DNA from: JAJPJE01 sp963848375
GTDB taxonomy: Bacteria; Acidobacteriota; Terriglobia; Terriglobales; Acidobacteriaceae
DNA length: 64,000 nt
Assembly (NCBI GenBank): GCA_963848375.1
Contig: CAWKDK010000028.1
Location: 367,578 to 431,577 of the forward strand
Reading direction: 5' to 3'
The translations under genes were made by a program, and so were the position numbers. The notes below the pieces were generated by a model. The model saw nothing but the letters and a program-made list of their open reading frames with translations. It was not told the DNA's origin and searched no databases. Of this stretch, positions 44,498 through 51,756 are shown piece after piece (the first letter of the stretch is position 1; every line of letters begins with the position of its first letter).

Positions 44498-44528
44498 TTG
44501 CCAAATTCAGCATTGTGTCTGTTATATT
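44498..44528 (+). promoter_or_regulatory. Sigma-70-type promoter of the porin leader
   Basis: -35 TTGCCA (44498-44503) and -10 TATATT (44523-44528, spacer 19) or TTATAT (44522-44527, spacer 18). The leader ATG lies 8-9 bases after the -10, so translation probably begins at or within two bases of the transcript start. Confidence 0.6.
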
Positions 44529-44536
44529 CACAAACC

Positions 44537-44611
44537 ATGACGGCATCATTCCAGAAGATCTGTTGTTGTCGCGCCTCCATGGGTGCGTTGTCTTCTGGCC
44601 GAATGCAATGA
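44537..44611 (+). CDS. Polycysteine leader peptide of the porin gene
   Basis: A 24-codon ORF (ATG 44537, TGA ending at 44611) with ICCCRAS in the middle: TGT TGT TGT CGC at 44561-44572. It has no ribosome site and starts where transcription is predicted to start. It is followed by a terminator at 44658. The bases just before the Cys codons, those encoding SSG later in the ORF, and the terminator 5' arm can pair alternatively (see the attenuator entry). Together with the divergent leader on the minus strand it shares the CCCR core, so both transcripts should respond to the same signal, charged tRNA-Cys. Confidence 0.75.
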   Translation: MTASFQKICCCRASMGALSSGRMQ

Positions 44612-44668
44612 TGCTGCGGTAAAGATCTAGCGCGAAAGCGCCAATCCGATATCGTGCACCCGCCAGAA
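44551..44668 (+). promoter_or_regulatory. trp-type attenuator: alternative RNA pairings 1:2, 2:3, 3:4
   Basis: Region 1 CCAGAAGA (44551-44558, directly before the Cys codons) is complementary over 8 bp to region 2 TCTTCTGG (44591-44598). Region 2 as TTCTGGC (44593-44599) is complementary over 7 bp to region 3 GCCAGAA (44662-44668), which overlaps the 5' arm of the terminator. A ribosome stalled on the Cys codons would cover region 1 and free region 2 to pair with 3, opening the terminator. A ribosome reaching the stop at 44611 would cover region 2 and let the terminator form. Confidence 0.75.
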
Positions 44669-44690
44669 TCCACGGCGGGTTTTTGTTTCT
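44658..44690 (+). terminator. Attenuator terminator upstream of the porin gene
   Basis: Perfect stem ACCCGCC (44658-44664) / GGCGGGT (44674-44680), 9-nt loop, followed by TTTTGTTT. It lies between the leader stop (44611) and the porin start (44753). Confidence 0.85.
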
Positions 44691-44752
44691 GCAGATTTCT
44701 TCGCAGTCCGCCTCCACATTGCACAACCCAAAAGAAGGAAAGGTAAAAAGGG

Positions 44753-46444
44753 ATGACACGTTCCCAATTGCAAGCGGCATTCTCGTTCATTTTAATTTTT
44801 GCGCTGGTCGCATTACCAACCGGCGCTCTGGCGGAAGCAGACCCGGCTGCTTCCGCTTCTCTAAATTCCTCGGCGCCAGCGCCCACTCCTGATGCTGCAT
44901 TGCGCTCCGAGGTCGATCAGCTAAAAGAATTAGTTCGCGAGCAGCAGAAGCGAATCGAAGCACTGGAATCAGAACGCGGAGGTATAGCTGGGCCACCAGT
45001 AAACGCAACGGCGTTGTCAACATCTCCATCTTCGATTGGCGCTCTTCCCGCACAGAATGCGACGTCGCCAACGTCGCAAACTTCGCACTCAACGTCGCAA
45101 TCGCCTTCACAAACGCTTTCAACGAATCAGAATTATCAGAATGCAGGCAGCTCCGATGAGCGCATTCGCAACCTTGAGCGCCAGATCAAAGGACTTGGAC
45201 CCATTTCATTCAGCGGCGACATTCGATTACGTGGGGAGCCGTTTTTTGGCGGTCCGACAGACGAATCGCTCGATCGCGTACGCGAGCGTGTTCGCGCACG
45301 CTTTAATGCGGTCGCGGATCTGGGCTCGCAATTTCGCGCGGGAATCTCGCTTGCCAGCGGCGATATCAACGATCCCACCAGCACCAATCAAACTTTGACT
45401 GGCTTCTACGCGCGCAAGACGATTGCGCTCGATCAGGCGTTTGTGGAATACAAGCCAAAACAGGCAAAGTTCCTGGATCTGATTGGCGGTAAGTTCCGCT
45501 ATCCCTGGTACAACACGGAGCTCACGTGGGACAAGGATCTCAATCCTGAGGGTGTTGCCGAGACCTTCGCATTCGACGTACACACGCCCGTCCTGAAGCG
45601 ATTCGCGGTAGTCGCTTTCCAGCTGCCGTTTGCCGAGGTAGCCAATACATCGGTATACGATAAACGTGTCAACCAGCAGATTACCTATGGAGGCCAGATA
45701 CAGACGGCATGGCAACTGGTGCCACGCGTAAAGCTGAGCGCCTACAGTGGCTTTTACTGGTTTGATGGAAGCGACTCCATCGCAGTGGCACTTGCGCGAG
45801 CGAGTGCCAAGAATCCGCAAACACCTCTCACCGGCTTGCTGCCGCTCGGCACCGGCAATGCAGTGCAGAATGCGATCTTCACCACGACTGCGACGAACGT
45901 TGTGACGATCGGGGGAACTCGTTACCCTACCGGAGTCACGACTATCACCAACGCGCAGTATGCCTCGCAGTACGCATTGTTCGACAATATCGCCCGGTTT
46001 GACATCGACACGGGACACCCTAAGTTCCCGCTAACCCTGATTGGCGACTACGTGCAAAACACCGAGGCTTGCGGGAATCTGGCGAATGTTGCCCCGGCGC
46101 CGGCGAATACCGCGAGCATTACGTATACGCAGACGAAGAACTTCAATTGCGTCTCGAATCAGCGTCGCGGGTACTGGGCGGAGGCACGGGTTGGGCGTCT
46201 ACAACAGAAGGGCGACTGGCAGGTCGGATACACACGCATCTACATCGAGCGCGAAGCGGTTCTCAGCAACTTCAACTACAGCGACATCCGCCAAGGCTCA
46301 AATGTAACCGAGCATCGGATTGATGGGTTTTATCAGTTCGATCGAAGCGTGCAACTGGGTGCGGCGGCGCTGATCGGGAGGCCTCTGGCGACGAACGAAC
46401 CGTGGCTTACGCGTTTGCAGTTCGACGCAATTTACATCTTTTGA
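44753..46444 (+). CDS. Putative outer-membrane porin with coiled-coil N-terminus
   Basis: 563 residues from ATG 44753 (AGAAGGAAAGG upstream). Signal peptide to 'PTGALAEA', a coiled coil (LRSEVDQLKELVREQQKRIEALESE), a Ser/Thr/Gln-rich linker (about 75-125), then a beta-barrel: 'ISFSGDIRLRGEPFFGGP', 'FNAVADLGSQFRAGISLASGD', 'AFVEYKPKQAKFLDLIGGKFRYPWYNTELTWDKDLNPEG', ending 'LTRLQFDAIYIF' with the C-terminal Phe expected for barrel insertion. It fits the 'putative porin' family. Because it is controlled by its own Cys-codon attenuator and is divergent from a sulfonate-type ABC transporter, it probably admits sulfur compounds to the periplasm. That is an inference from context. Confidence 0.82.
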   Translation: MTRSQLQAAFSFILIFALVALPTGALAEADPAASASLNSSAPAPTPDAALRSEVDQLKELVREQQKRIEALESERGGIAGPPVNATALSTSPSSIGALPAQNATSPTSQTSHSTSQSPSQTLSTNQNYQNAGSSDERIRNLERQIKGLGPISFSGDIRLRGEPFFGGPTDESLDRVRERVRARFNAVADLGSQFRAGISLASGDINDPTSTNQTLTGFYARKTIALDQAFVEYKPKQAKFLDLIGGKFRYPWYNTELTWDKDLNPEGVAETFAFDVHTPVLKRFAVVAFQLPFAEVANTSVYDKRVNQQITYGGQIQTAWQLVPRVKLSAYSGFYWFDGSDSIAVALARASAKNPQTPLTGLLPLGTGNAVQNAIFTTTATNVVTIGGTRYPTGVTTITNAQYASQYALFDNIARFDIDTGHPKFPLTLIGDYVQNTEACGNLANVAPAPANTASITYTQTKNFNCVSNQRRGYWAEARVGRLQQKGDWQVGYTRIYIEREAVLSNFNYSDIRQGSNVTEHRIDGFYQFDRSVQLGAAALIGRPLATNEPWLTRLQFDAIYIF

Positions 46445-46467
46445 TCGCGCAGGGCGAGGCTTGTCAG

Positions 46468-47226
46468 CTAACTCTTGAACAATGCTGCCAAGCGGTCGAT
46501 TTCGTCCTTGCTTGCGTCGCCAATCACGAAATAACGCAGGCCATCTTTGGTCCACGTCTCCATGTTGAACGGCAATTGTTTGGGGGGGAGGAAACTTCCT
46601 CCCAAATTTGTCGGCAAGGACCGCTCCTGGAACACGAACACGGAGATATGGTGCTTGCGATAGTCATAGATCAGTTGCGCGCCCGGGGTTTGGTCAAGAT
46701 AGGTCAAGCGGCCGCCCAGAAGAGAGAATTCAGTGTTCTGGAGATCCGGCAGATTGAAGGAGAAGGGAATCTTCCCTTGAAACCAGGGTTTCACGGTGTG
46801 TCGATCCGTGGAAATTACGTCGACGGGCGAGGAGCTTGCCAGCGTTCCCACGTGCAAATCGGCAATCTCGCTGAAAGCTTGCTGTCGGGCAGATCGGTTG
46901 CTCACGTCCCTTGCGATAAACAGCGCAAGGGCGACAAGGGCGACAGCAGCAACCGCTAATATCCAGTTTGGACGTAGATTGCCGAACGCGAAACCACGGC
47001 TCCGTTTAGGCGCAACGGTCTGCTCTATGCGTTTACGAAATTCGGCGCTCGGGGTAAACCGGTTGCCTGCGACTTGAACCGCGCGCTTCATCTGTAGTTT
47101 CCCGAGCGCATCGGAGGAACACGAGGCGCAACTCCGCACGTGACTGTCGAGGGTGCGCATTTCCTGCTCCGGAAGTTCGCCGTCGAGATACGTGTCCAGC
47201 TTCCCTTTCAAGGACTCACACGCCAT
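46468..47226 (-). CDS. Anti-sigma factor with zinc-finger (zf-HC2) and membrane anchor
   Basis: 252 residues. The N-terminal ZAS-type finger reads 'LDTYLDGELPEQEMRTLDSHVRSCASCSSDALG' (H-x3-C-x2-C), which holds the sigma factor. A single membrane helix follows at about 87-107 ('WILAVAAVALVALALFIARDV'), then a periplasmic beta domain of about 140 residues with 'VPFSFNLPDLQNTEFSLLGGRLTYLDQTPGAQLIYDYRKHHISVFVFQE', resembling a DUF-type sensor domain. Its ATG overlaps the sigma gene by 11 bp, so the two proteins are made in ratio. It is convergent with the porin gene. Confidence 0.9.
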   Translation of the reverse strand: MACESLKGKLDTYLDGELPEQEMRTLDSHVRSCASCSSDALGKLQMKRAVQVAGNRFTPSAEFRKRIEQTVAPKRSRGFAFGNLRPNWILAVAAVALVALALFIARDVSNRSARQQAFSEIADLHVGTLASSSPVDVISTDRHTVKPWFQGKIPFSFNLPDLQNTEFSLLGGRLTYLDQTPGAQLIYDYRKHHISVFVFQERSLPTNLGGSFLPPKQLPFNMETWTKDGLRYFVIGDASKDEIDRLAALFKS

Positions 47227-47794
47227 AGTTCATTCCTCTCTCGTTTCCGACGACCACTTTCTCACCCTGCATGTGCCGTTGGAGGTACTCGCGCAAAGTG
47301 CGACGCGCACGCGATAGCCGCGACATCACAGTCCCGATGGGAATTGACAGAGTTTCTGCAATTTCCTGGTATGACATCTCCTCCACCTCGCAGAGAAGGA
47401 ATATCTCGCGATGATGTACCGGCAGATCGGCGATGGCGCTCTGCAACAGCTCAGAGTTACAGCGGGCCATCAGGATGGTCTCGGGCGTCTCTCTTTCGAC
47501 AGCCAGTTCAGGCCCTTCGTCCTCTTCTGCATCCAGAGAAACCGTGGGCGCAGCCCTCAGTCCGGTCCGCGAGGTCAGGAAAGTGTTGCGCAGAATGCGA
47601 TACATCCAGGCCCTGAAGTTGGTTCCCTGTTGAAAAGAAGAAAATCCATTTAATGCCTTAGCGAAGGTTTCCTGAACCAGATCTTCAGCTTCACCGCGAT
47701 CCTGAGTCAGCCAATGCGCAAAGTTGTACAACTGCGGGAAGAGCGGCATCGCCAGCTCTTCGAAGGAATCCGGGTGTGCGTCTGGCCGGGACAT
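47216..47794 (-). CDS. ECF-type RNA polymerase sigma factor
   Basis: 192 residues with region 2 ('LFPQLYNFAHWLTQDRGEAEDLVQETFAKALNGFSSFQQGTNFRAWMYRILRNTFL') and region 4 ('LPVHHREIFLLCEVEEMSYQEIAETLSIPIGTVMSRLSRARRTLREYL'), separated by an acidic linker. Such extracytoplasmic-function factors are held by the co-encoded anti-sigma until a signal arrives. The ATG at 47794 follows a short leader after a GGAATAAA promoter element; a matching element faces the divergent gene at 47989. The sigma factor therefore probably controls itself and the neighbouring cupredoxin/metallophosphoesterase genes. Confidence 0.92.
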   Translation of the reverse strand: MSRPDAHPDSFEELAMPLFPQLYNFAHWLTQDRGEAEDLVQETFAKALNGFSSFQQGTNFRAWMYRILRNTFLTSRTGLRAAPTVSLDAEEDEGPELAVERETPETILMARCNSELLQSAIADLPVHHREIFLLCEVEEMSYQEIAETLSIPIGTVMSRLSRARRTLREYLQRHMQGEKVVVGNERGMNYGV

Positions 47795-47808
47795 TCACAC
47801 AGCGTTGC

Positions 47809-47834
47809 AAACTGAGAGATGGAAGTTTTATTCC
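47809..47834 (-). promoter_or_regulatory. ECF-type promoter of the sigma/anti-sigma operon
   Basis: GGAAT (minus strand 47834-47830, as GGAATAAAA), a 16-nt spacer, then AGTTT (47813-47809). It shares GGAATAAA and spacing with the divergent promoter. Confidence 0.5.
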
Positions 47835-47926
47835 ATCGATTCTAAGAATTTCCAGGGCTCGATTTTCCTTCTCTGATGGCCTTTATGGCGAATGCTGCAG
47901 GTGCGTTCGACCTTTCCACGCCGCTT

Positions 47927-47952
47927 GGAATAAACGAGGGGAAATTCCGTTA
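47927..47952 (+). promoter_or_regulatory. ECF-type promoter of the divergent operon
   Basis: GGAAT (47927-47931, as GGAATAAA), a 16-nt spacer, then CGTTA (47948-47952), a typical ECF -35/-10 geometry, about 37 bp before the ATG at 47989. Confidence 0.55.
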
Positions 47953-47988
47953 TCAGTCGCGAACGTTATTTCAATCGGAGGGAACCAG

Positions 47989-48576
47989 ATGAACAGGAAC
48001 AGAAGCGGTTTAAGGAATCACTCAATTGTGTTGGCGATTGCCGGCACGATTTTGCTGGCGGCAAACACTGCGTCGGCAAAAGAGCATAAAGAGAAGGTGT
48101 CTGAGAACAGTCCACATGTTGTCGCGCACCTCGCGTTCAACGGAACGCCTGTAGTGGGTATGGCGATACAAAAAAGGACCGACGATACGTACTACCTGTA
48201 CGTCGAGCATTCCCGAGAACGTGGCATATCGATCGTGGATATCGGCAAGCCCGAACAAGCAAAGGTCATAGCGGTGAAGCCGTGGCCGGATCCGGCACTG
48301 TCAAACAGGATGAGCCTGACCGGAGATCTGGCGGTCATCGACGAAACCGAGGTTGCTGCGGCGCAGGGGAGTTCTCCAGGCAATGAACTTGTGCTCTGGG
48401 ATGTGTCCAATCCGGCAGCGCCGCGAGAGGTACAGAAGTTCTCAGGTGTAGTGAAGTGGCTTGAAGATGAGCGCAATTTCATCTACGTCCTGAACAGCGA
48501 CGGACTCTGGATAGTTTCCGAGCCAACCGATCGCCAAGCGGAAGAAGCAGCGTCGGCGAAGTATGGCGTTGATTAA
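47989..48576 (+). CDS. Secreted LVIVD-like beta-propeller-type protein
   Basis: 195 residues from ATG 47989 (CGGAGGG upstream). Signal peptide to 'NTASAKEH'. Repeats such as 'YYLYVEHSRERGISIVDIGKPEQAKVIAV', 'LTGDLAVIDETE...NELVLWDVSNPAAPREVQKF' and 'NFIYVLNSDGLWIV' resemble LVIVD-type propeller blades, with the phrase 'WDVSNPAAPREV' diagnostic. The chain is shorter than a full propeller. Probably a periplasmic binding protein. It is the first gene after a promoter element matching that of the divergent ECF sigma operon. Confidence 0.7.
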   Translation: MNRNRSGLRNHSIVLAIAGTILLAANTASAKEHKEKVSENSPHVVAHLAFNGTPVVGMAIQKRTDDTYYLYVEHSRERGISIVDIGKPEQAKVIAVKPWPDPALSNRMSLTGDLAVIDETEVAAAQGSSPGNELVLWDVSNPAAPREVQKFSGVVKWLEDERNFIYVLNSDGLWIVSEPTDRQAEEAASAKYGVD

Positions 48577-48672
48577 TGTTCGTGCAGGCAAAACCGAAAG
48601 AGAGGGGTGCGCAGGAACCGTGAAAAACTTCTCACACCCCTTTTCAAATCCAAAAAGTGAGGTAGAGCTTTG

Positions 48673-49119
48673 GTGAATCCTTTCGATTTAAAGACGACGC
48701 TGTTCGCCAAGCACGCACAACATGTCGTGCTGATCCATTTCCCGATCGCACTGTTCATTGCGGCGGTGGCATTCGACTTCCTTGCGCAGTGGACGAAGCG
48801 CCGCGGATTGGCCGACACCGCCTACTACAATCTGATCTTCGCGGCCGTTTCAACCTTCCCGGTCCTCACTACGGGGATTCTCGCATGGCGTTTTCAACTC
48901 GAAGGCCAAAGATTAAAGGGGCTCCTGCTGCTGCATCTCGTGCTTGCATGCATTTCGACCCTAGTGATCTGGTGCGTGTGGTGGGTACATTTCCGTACGC
49001 GACGGCACGAAAAGGTTTTGCCGAGTTATCGCCTGCCGCTTGAAGTTTGTGGTGTCTTCCTAATTGCGCTGACCGCACACCTTGGTGGTTTTCTCAGTGG
49101 AGTAAACGGGCCTAACTAA
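48673..49119 (+). CDS. DUF2231-type four-helix membrane protein
   Basis: 148 residues from GTG 48673 (or TTG 48670). Four membrane helices: 'HVVLIHFPIALFIAAVAFDFLAQW', 'NLIFAAVSTFPVLTTGILAWRF', 'LLLLHLVLACISTLVIWCVWWV' and 'LEVCGVFLIALTAHLGGFLSG'. The HFP motif in helix 1 and the H-x-G-G in helix 4 are characteristic of DUF2231, membrane proteins that may bind heme or serve in electron transfer; the role is not established. It lies in a run with a cupredoxin, which fits a redox role. Confidence 0.8.
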   Translation: MNPFDLKTTLFAKHAQHVVLIHFPIALFIAAVAFDFLAQWTKRRGLADTAYYNLIFAAVSTFPVLTTGILAWRFQLEGQRLKGLLLLHLVLACISTLVIWCVWWVHFRTRRHEKVLPSYRLPLEVCGVFLIALTAHLGGFLSGVNGPN

Positions 49120-49347
49120 TGGAGTGTGCAACGACAACTCAATAGAAGCGAGCTTCTCCGACCTTTCTTCAGGCAATCCAGTTCTTCAATCTTGCACGAC
49201 GTTGAATTCTCAACTCTCAGTCGATTCACGTCCAGATGATGCTGATGCGCGTGCGTCATCGTTGCGCTGCTGCAATTTCATCTCGGCTGGGAATAAAAGC
49301 TGCGCCGGCAGTTATCCACCGCGGAAGGAAAACGCACGGAGGATCAA

Positions 49348-50316
49348 GTGACAGACAAACACAATCTTATCGATCAGAAATTGCAAGAGCTCAACGAGGA
49401 CGGCATCGACCGTCGCGGATTTCTAAAGTGCATGGCATGGGCGGGTACTGGCTTGCTGTGGACTATCAGCGGCGGGATCCCAACTTCTCAGGCCTTTGGC
49501 AAGAACGCGCACAGCACAAAGAAAGCCGGCGACTTTACCTTCGTCCAAATCAGTGACAGCCACATGGGCTTTAACAAGCCCGCGAATCCGGATGTGGTAG
49601 CGACGCTGCAGGCGGCGATCGACAAGATCAACGCATTGCCAGCGGCTCCTGACTTCCTGCTGCACACGGGTGACATCAGCCATCTTTCGCGCGCGGAACA
49701 GTTCGACACCGTCGATCAGGTTCTGAAGAGCGCGAGCGCAAAGGATGTTTTCTTCGTTCCCGGCGAACACGACGTCCTCGACGATAACGGAAAGTCGTAT
49801 CTCGAACGCTACGGCAAGAACACGCAGGGGGCCGGATGGTACAGCTTCGACAAAAAGGGTGTGCACTTCATCGGCCTGGTGAATGTGATGAATCTGAAGG
49901 CGGGCGGACTTGGAACGCTCGGTGGCGAGCAATTGGAGTGGATGGCGAACGACGTTAAGCATCTGAAATCCAGCACGCCGATCGTAGTGTTCGCACATAT
50001 TCCGTTGTGGTCGGCGTATCCGGAGTGGGGTTGGGGCACGGACGACAGTGCGCAGGCGCTCGGTTATCTGAAAAAGTTCGGATCGGTGACCGTGCTTAAC
50101 GGGCACATTCACCAGATCATGCAAAAGGTCGAGGGTAACGTGACGTTCCATTCGGCGATGTCGACGGCATTCCCGCAGCCAAAGCCAGGTACTGCCGATT
50201 CTCCAGGGCCGATGAAAGTTCCGGCGGAGCAGTTGAAGAGCGTGCTGGGAATTACGGACGTGGATTATGTCCGCGGACACCATTCTCTGGCAGTCGTCGA
50301 CTCGACGCTTGCATGA
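49348..50316 (+). CDS. Secreted calcineurin-type metallophosphoesterase (Tat signal)
   Basis: 322 residues from GTG 49348 (GGAGGATC upstream). N-terminal twin-arginine signal 'DRRGFLKCMAWAGTGLLWTISGGIPTSQA'. The phosphoesterase core has 'FVQISDSHMGF' (D-x-H), 'LLHTGDISHL' (GD), 'FVPGEHDVL' (G-[N/E]-H-D; Glu instead of the usual Asn), 'PIVVFAHIPLW' (H) and 'VTVLNGHIHQIM' (GHxH). The Asn-to-Glu change in motif 3 is notable because that residue normally bridges both metals. Export in folded form suits a metalloenzyme. It is 57 bp upstream of a cupredoxin gene and probably in the same transcript. Confidence 0.88.
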   Translation: MTDKHNLIDQKLQELNEDGIDRRGFLKCMAWAGTGLLWTISGGIPTSQAFGKNAHSTKKAGDFTFVQISDSHMGFNKPANPDVVATLQAAIDKINALPAAPDFLLHTGDISHLSRAEQFDTVDQVLKSASAKDVFFVPGEHDVLDDNGKSYLERYGKNTQGAGWYSFDKKGVHFIGLVNVMNLKAGGLGTLGGEQLEWMANDVKHLKSSTPIVVFAHIPLWSAYPEWGWGTDDSAQALGYLKKFGSVTVLNGHIHQIMQKVEGNVTFHSAMSTAFPQPKPGTADSPGPMKVPAEQLKSVLGITDVDYVRGHHSLAVVDSTLA

Positions 50317-50372
50317 AACATGCGGTAGGTGAAGTCGGAAAGAAAATAACTAACCCTATGAAGGAGACAGTC

Positions 50373-50735
50373 ATGACAAAGAGAAACGTACAGATTGCAC
50401 GATCCGTGATGCCAGCGATGCTGGCGATTCTGCTGTTCTTGTGGCTATCACACAGCACAATCGCGAAGGCCGAACCGTCCGCGCCAGCCTCGGCTCAAGT
50501 CAAAATCGACAACTTCAGCTTCGGCCCGCAAACGTTGACGGTGCCAGTGGGAACTACCGTTACGTGGACGAACCGTGACGATATTCCGCACACGATCGTA
50601 AGCACGGATGGGGTATTCAAATCGAAAGTCAGGGACACGGACGAAACGTTTTCGTTCACGTTCACGAAGACAGGGACCTACACCTACTTCTGCTCGGTGC
50701 ACCCGAAGATGACCGGCAAGATCATCGTGCAGTAA
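50373..50735 (+). CDS. Cupredoxin (plastocyanin-like blue copper protein)
   Basis: 120 residues from ATG 50373 (AAGGAG six bases before). Signal peptide 'PAMLAILLFLWLSHSTIAKAE'. The mature domain is of amicyanin/plastocyanin type: 'VKIDNFSFGPQTLTVPVGTTVTWTNRDDIPHTIV' (first copper His), 'FTFTKTGTYTYFCSVHPKMTGKIIV' (Cys-x2-His-x2-Met). All four copper ligands are present. It carries electrons in the periplasm. It ends the four-gene run that seems to be under the ECF sigma factor, with the metallophosphoesterase directly before it. Confidence 0.92.
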   Translation: MTKRNVQIARSVMPAMLAILLFLWLSHSTIAKAEPSAPASAQVKIDNFSFGPQTLTVPVGTTVTWTNRDDIPHTIVSTDGVFKSKVRDTDETFSFTFTKTGTYTYFCSVHPKMTGKIIVQ

Positions 50736-50856
50736 GGCAAGGCTTTCAGGCGCGAATGATTAAGCGAGTCGACATCTGATCTTGGGCTTCTGGAGGGGCA
50801 CCAACGGTGCACTCGAGGTATGGAGCAGGCGTGTTAGACTATTCAGATAACCCGCC

Positions 50857-50949
50857 GGAGAGGTGGCCGAGTGGCTGAAGGCGGCGGTTTGCTAAACCGT
50901 TATACGGTCAAAAGCTGTATCGGGGGTTCGAATCCCCCCCTCTCCGCCA
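50857..50949 (+). tRNA. tRNA-Ser (GCT)
   Basis: 93-nt class II tRNA: acceptor GGAGAGG/CCTCTCC, D arm GCCGAGTGGCTGAAGGC, anticodon GCT in TTTGCTAAA, a long variable arm (TATACGGTCAAAAGCTGTATC), T arm GGGGGTTCGAATCCCCC, discriminator G and encoded CCA. Confidence 0.96.
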
Positions 50950-51090
50950 GAAGCTCCTAACTTCCGTTCATTCAAGAATTCGTAGGAACATCTCCATGCG
51001 CCAAAGCCAGACTCCAGATCAGCGGAGACGGCGCCTTCTCGGATATGCAGCAACCTTCCACCCCGAAGTGATTGTCCACGAACAGAAAGC

Positions 51091-51498
51091 CTATTGTTGC
51101 GCCCACTGATCGCGGCCAAGCAGGTGTGCATAGGTACGCGCGCAACCGTAGCTCGCAATTTCATAGTGCTCGACACGCTGCGCAGCGGAGATGATCCCGG
51201 CGTCACGAACTTCAGGATCGCCTTTGGCTTTCACCATCTCTTCACCTTCTTTTAGGATGCCTTCCATGCCCTTGCACTTCTGCCCTTTGCGATCGGCGTC
51301 GGGAATTTGATCGAAGATGCGGTCCAGCCTTGCGAGTTGTCCCTTCGTCTGCTGCAAATGTTCGCTTAAGCCGGCCTTCAATTGCGACGTATTCGCCTTT
51401 TCGATCATTTTGGGCAACGCTTCGATAATCTGCTGCTCCACGGAATAGAGATCCTGTAATTGTTCGGTCAAGAGGGCATTCAACGATTCCAGCTTCAT
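51091..51498 (-). CDS. Ferritin-like DUF892 (YciE/YciF) protein, short C-terminus
   Basis: 135 residues from ATG 51498 (AAAGGAGT upstream). Helical bundle 'LNALLTEQLQDLYSVEQQIIEALPKMIEKANTSQLKAGLSEHLQQTKGQLARLDRIFDQI' with the usual Glu and His metal-site residues, then 'AGIISAAQRVEHYEIASYGCARTYAHLLGRDQ'. Family members normally have 25-35 further residues forming the end of the last helix. Here a stop follows 'RDQWAQQ', and no other frame continues the family pattern. So it is either naturally short or truncated. DUF892 proteins are induced by stress and are structurally like ferritins, but their activity is undefined. Confidence 0.8.
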   Translation of the reverse strand: MKLESLNALLTEQLQDLYSVEQQIIEALPKMIEKANTSQLKAGLSEHLQQTKGQLARLDRIFDQIPDADRKGQKCKGMEGILKEGEEMVKAKGDPEVRDAGIISAAQRVEHYEIASYGCARTYAHLLGRDQWAQQ

Positions 51499-51756
51499 TC
51501 GGACTCCTTTTTCTGTATAGGGTGATTTTGTACGGCCCGGGCGTGCGGCAGAATGTCGTATCGACCCATAGATAGAAGGGAGGGTCTCGTCGCAGGTTGT
51601 CCTCGAACGTGACCTTCGCGGCGAGTCACCGTATAGGGCCACCAGAGCTGCTTCTCAACTGGTTACTTCCGTTACCTGCTCCGGTGAAACGTTTTAGGCA
51701 GGTGGCCCGGACCGAAGTACTCTTACCGTGGCGATGTTCGCCTCCCGTTATCGCAA

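Noticed and set aside
50892..51206. Minus-strand ORF ending GGEGGIRTPDTAFDRITV
   Set aside because: It is the antisense of the tRNA-Ser gene; this phrase is a well-known false protein produced by translating tRNA-Ser regions.
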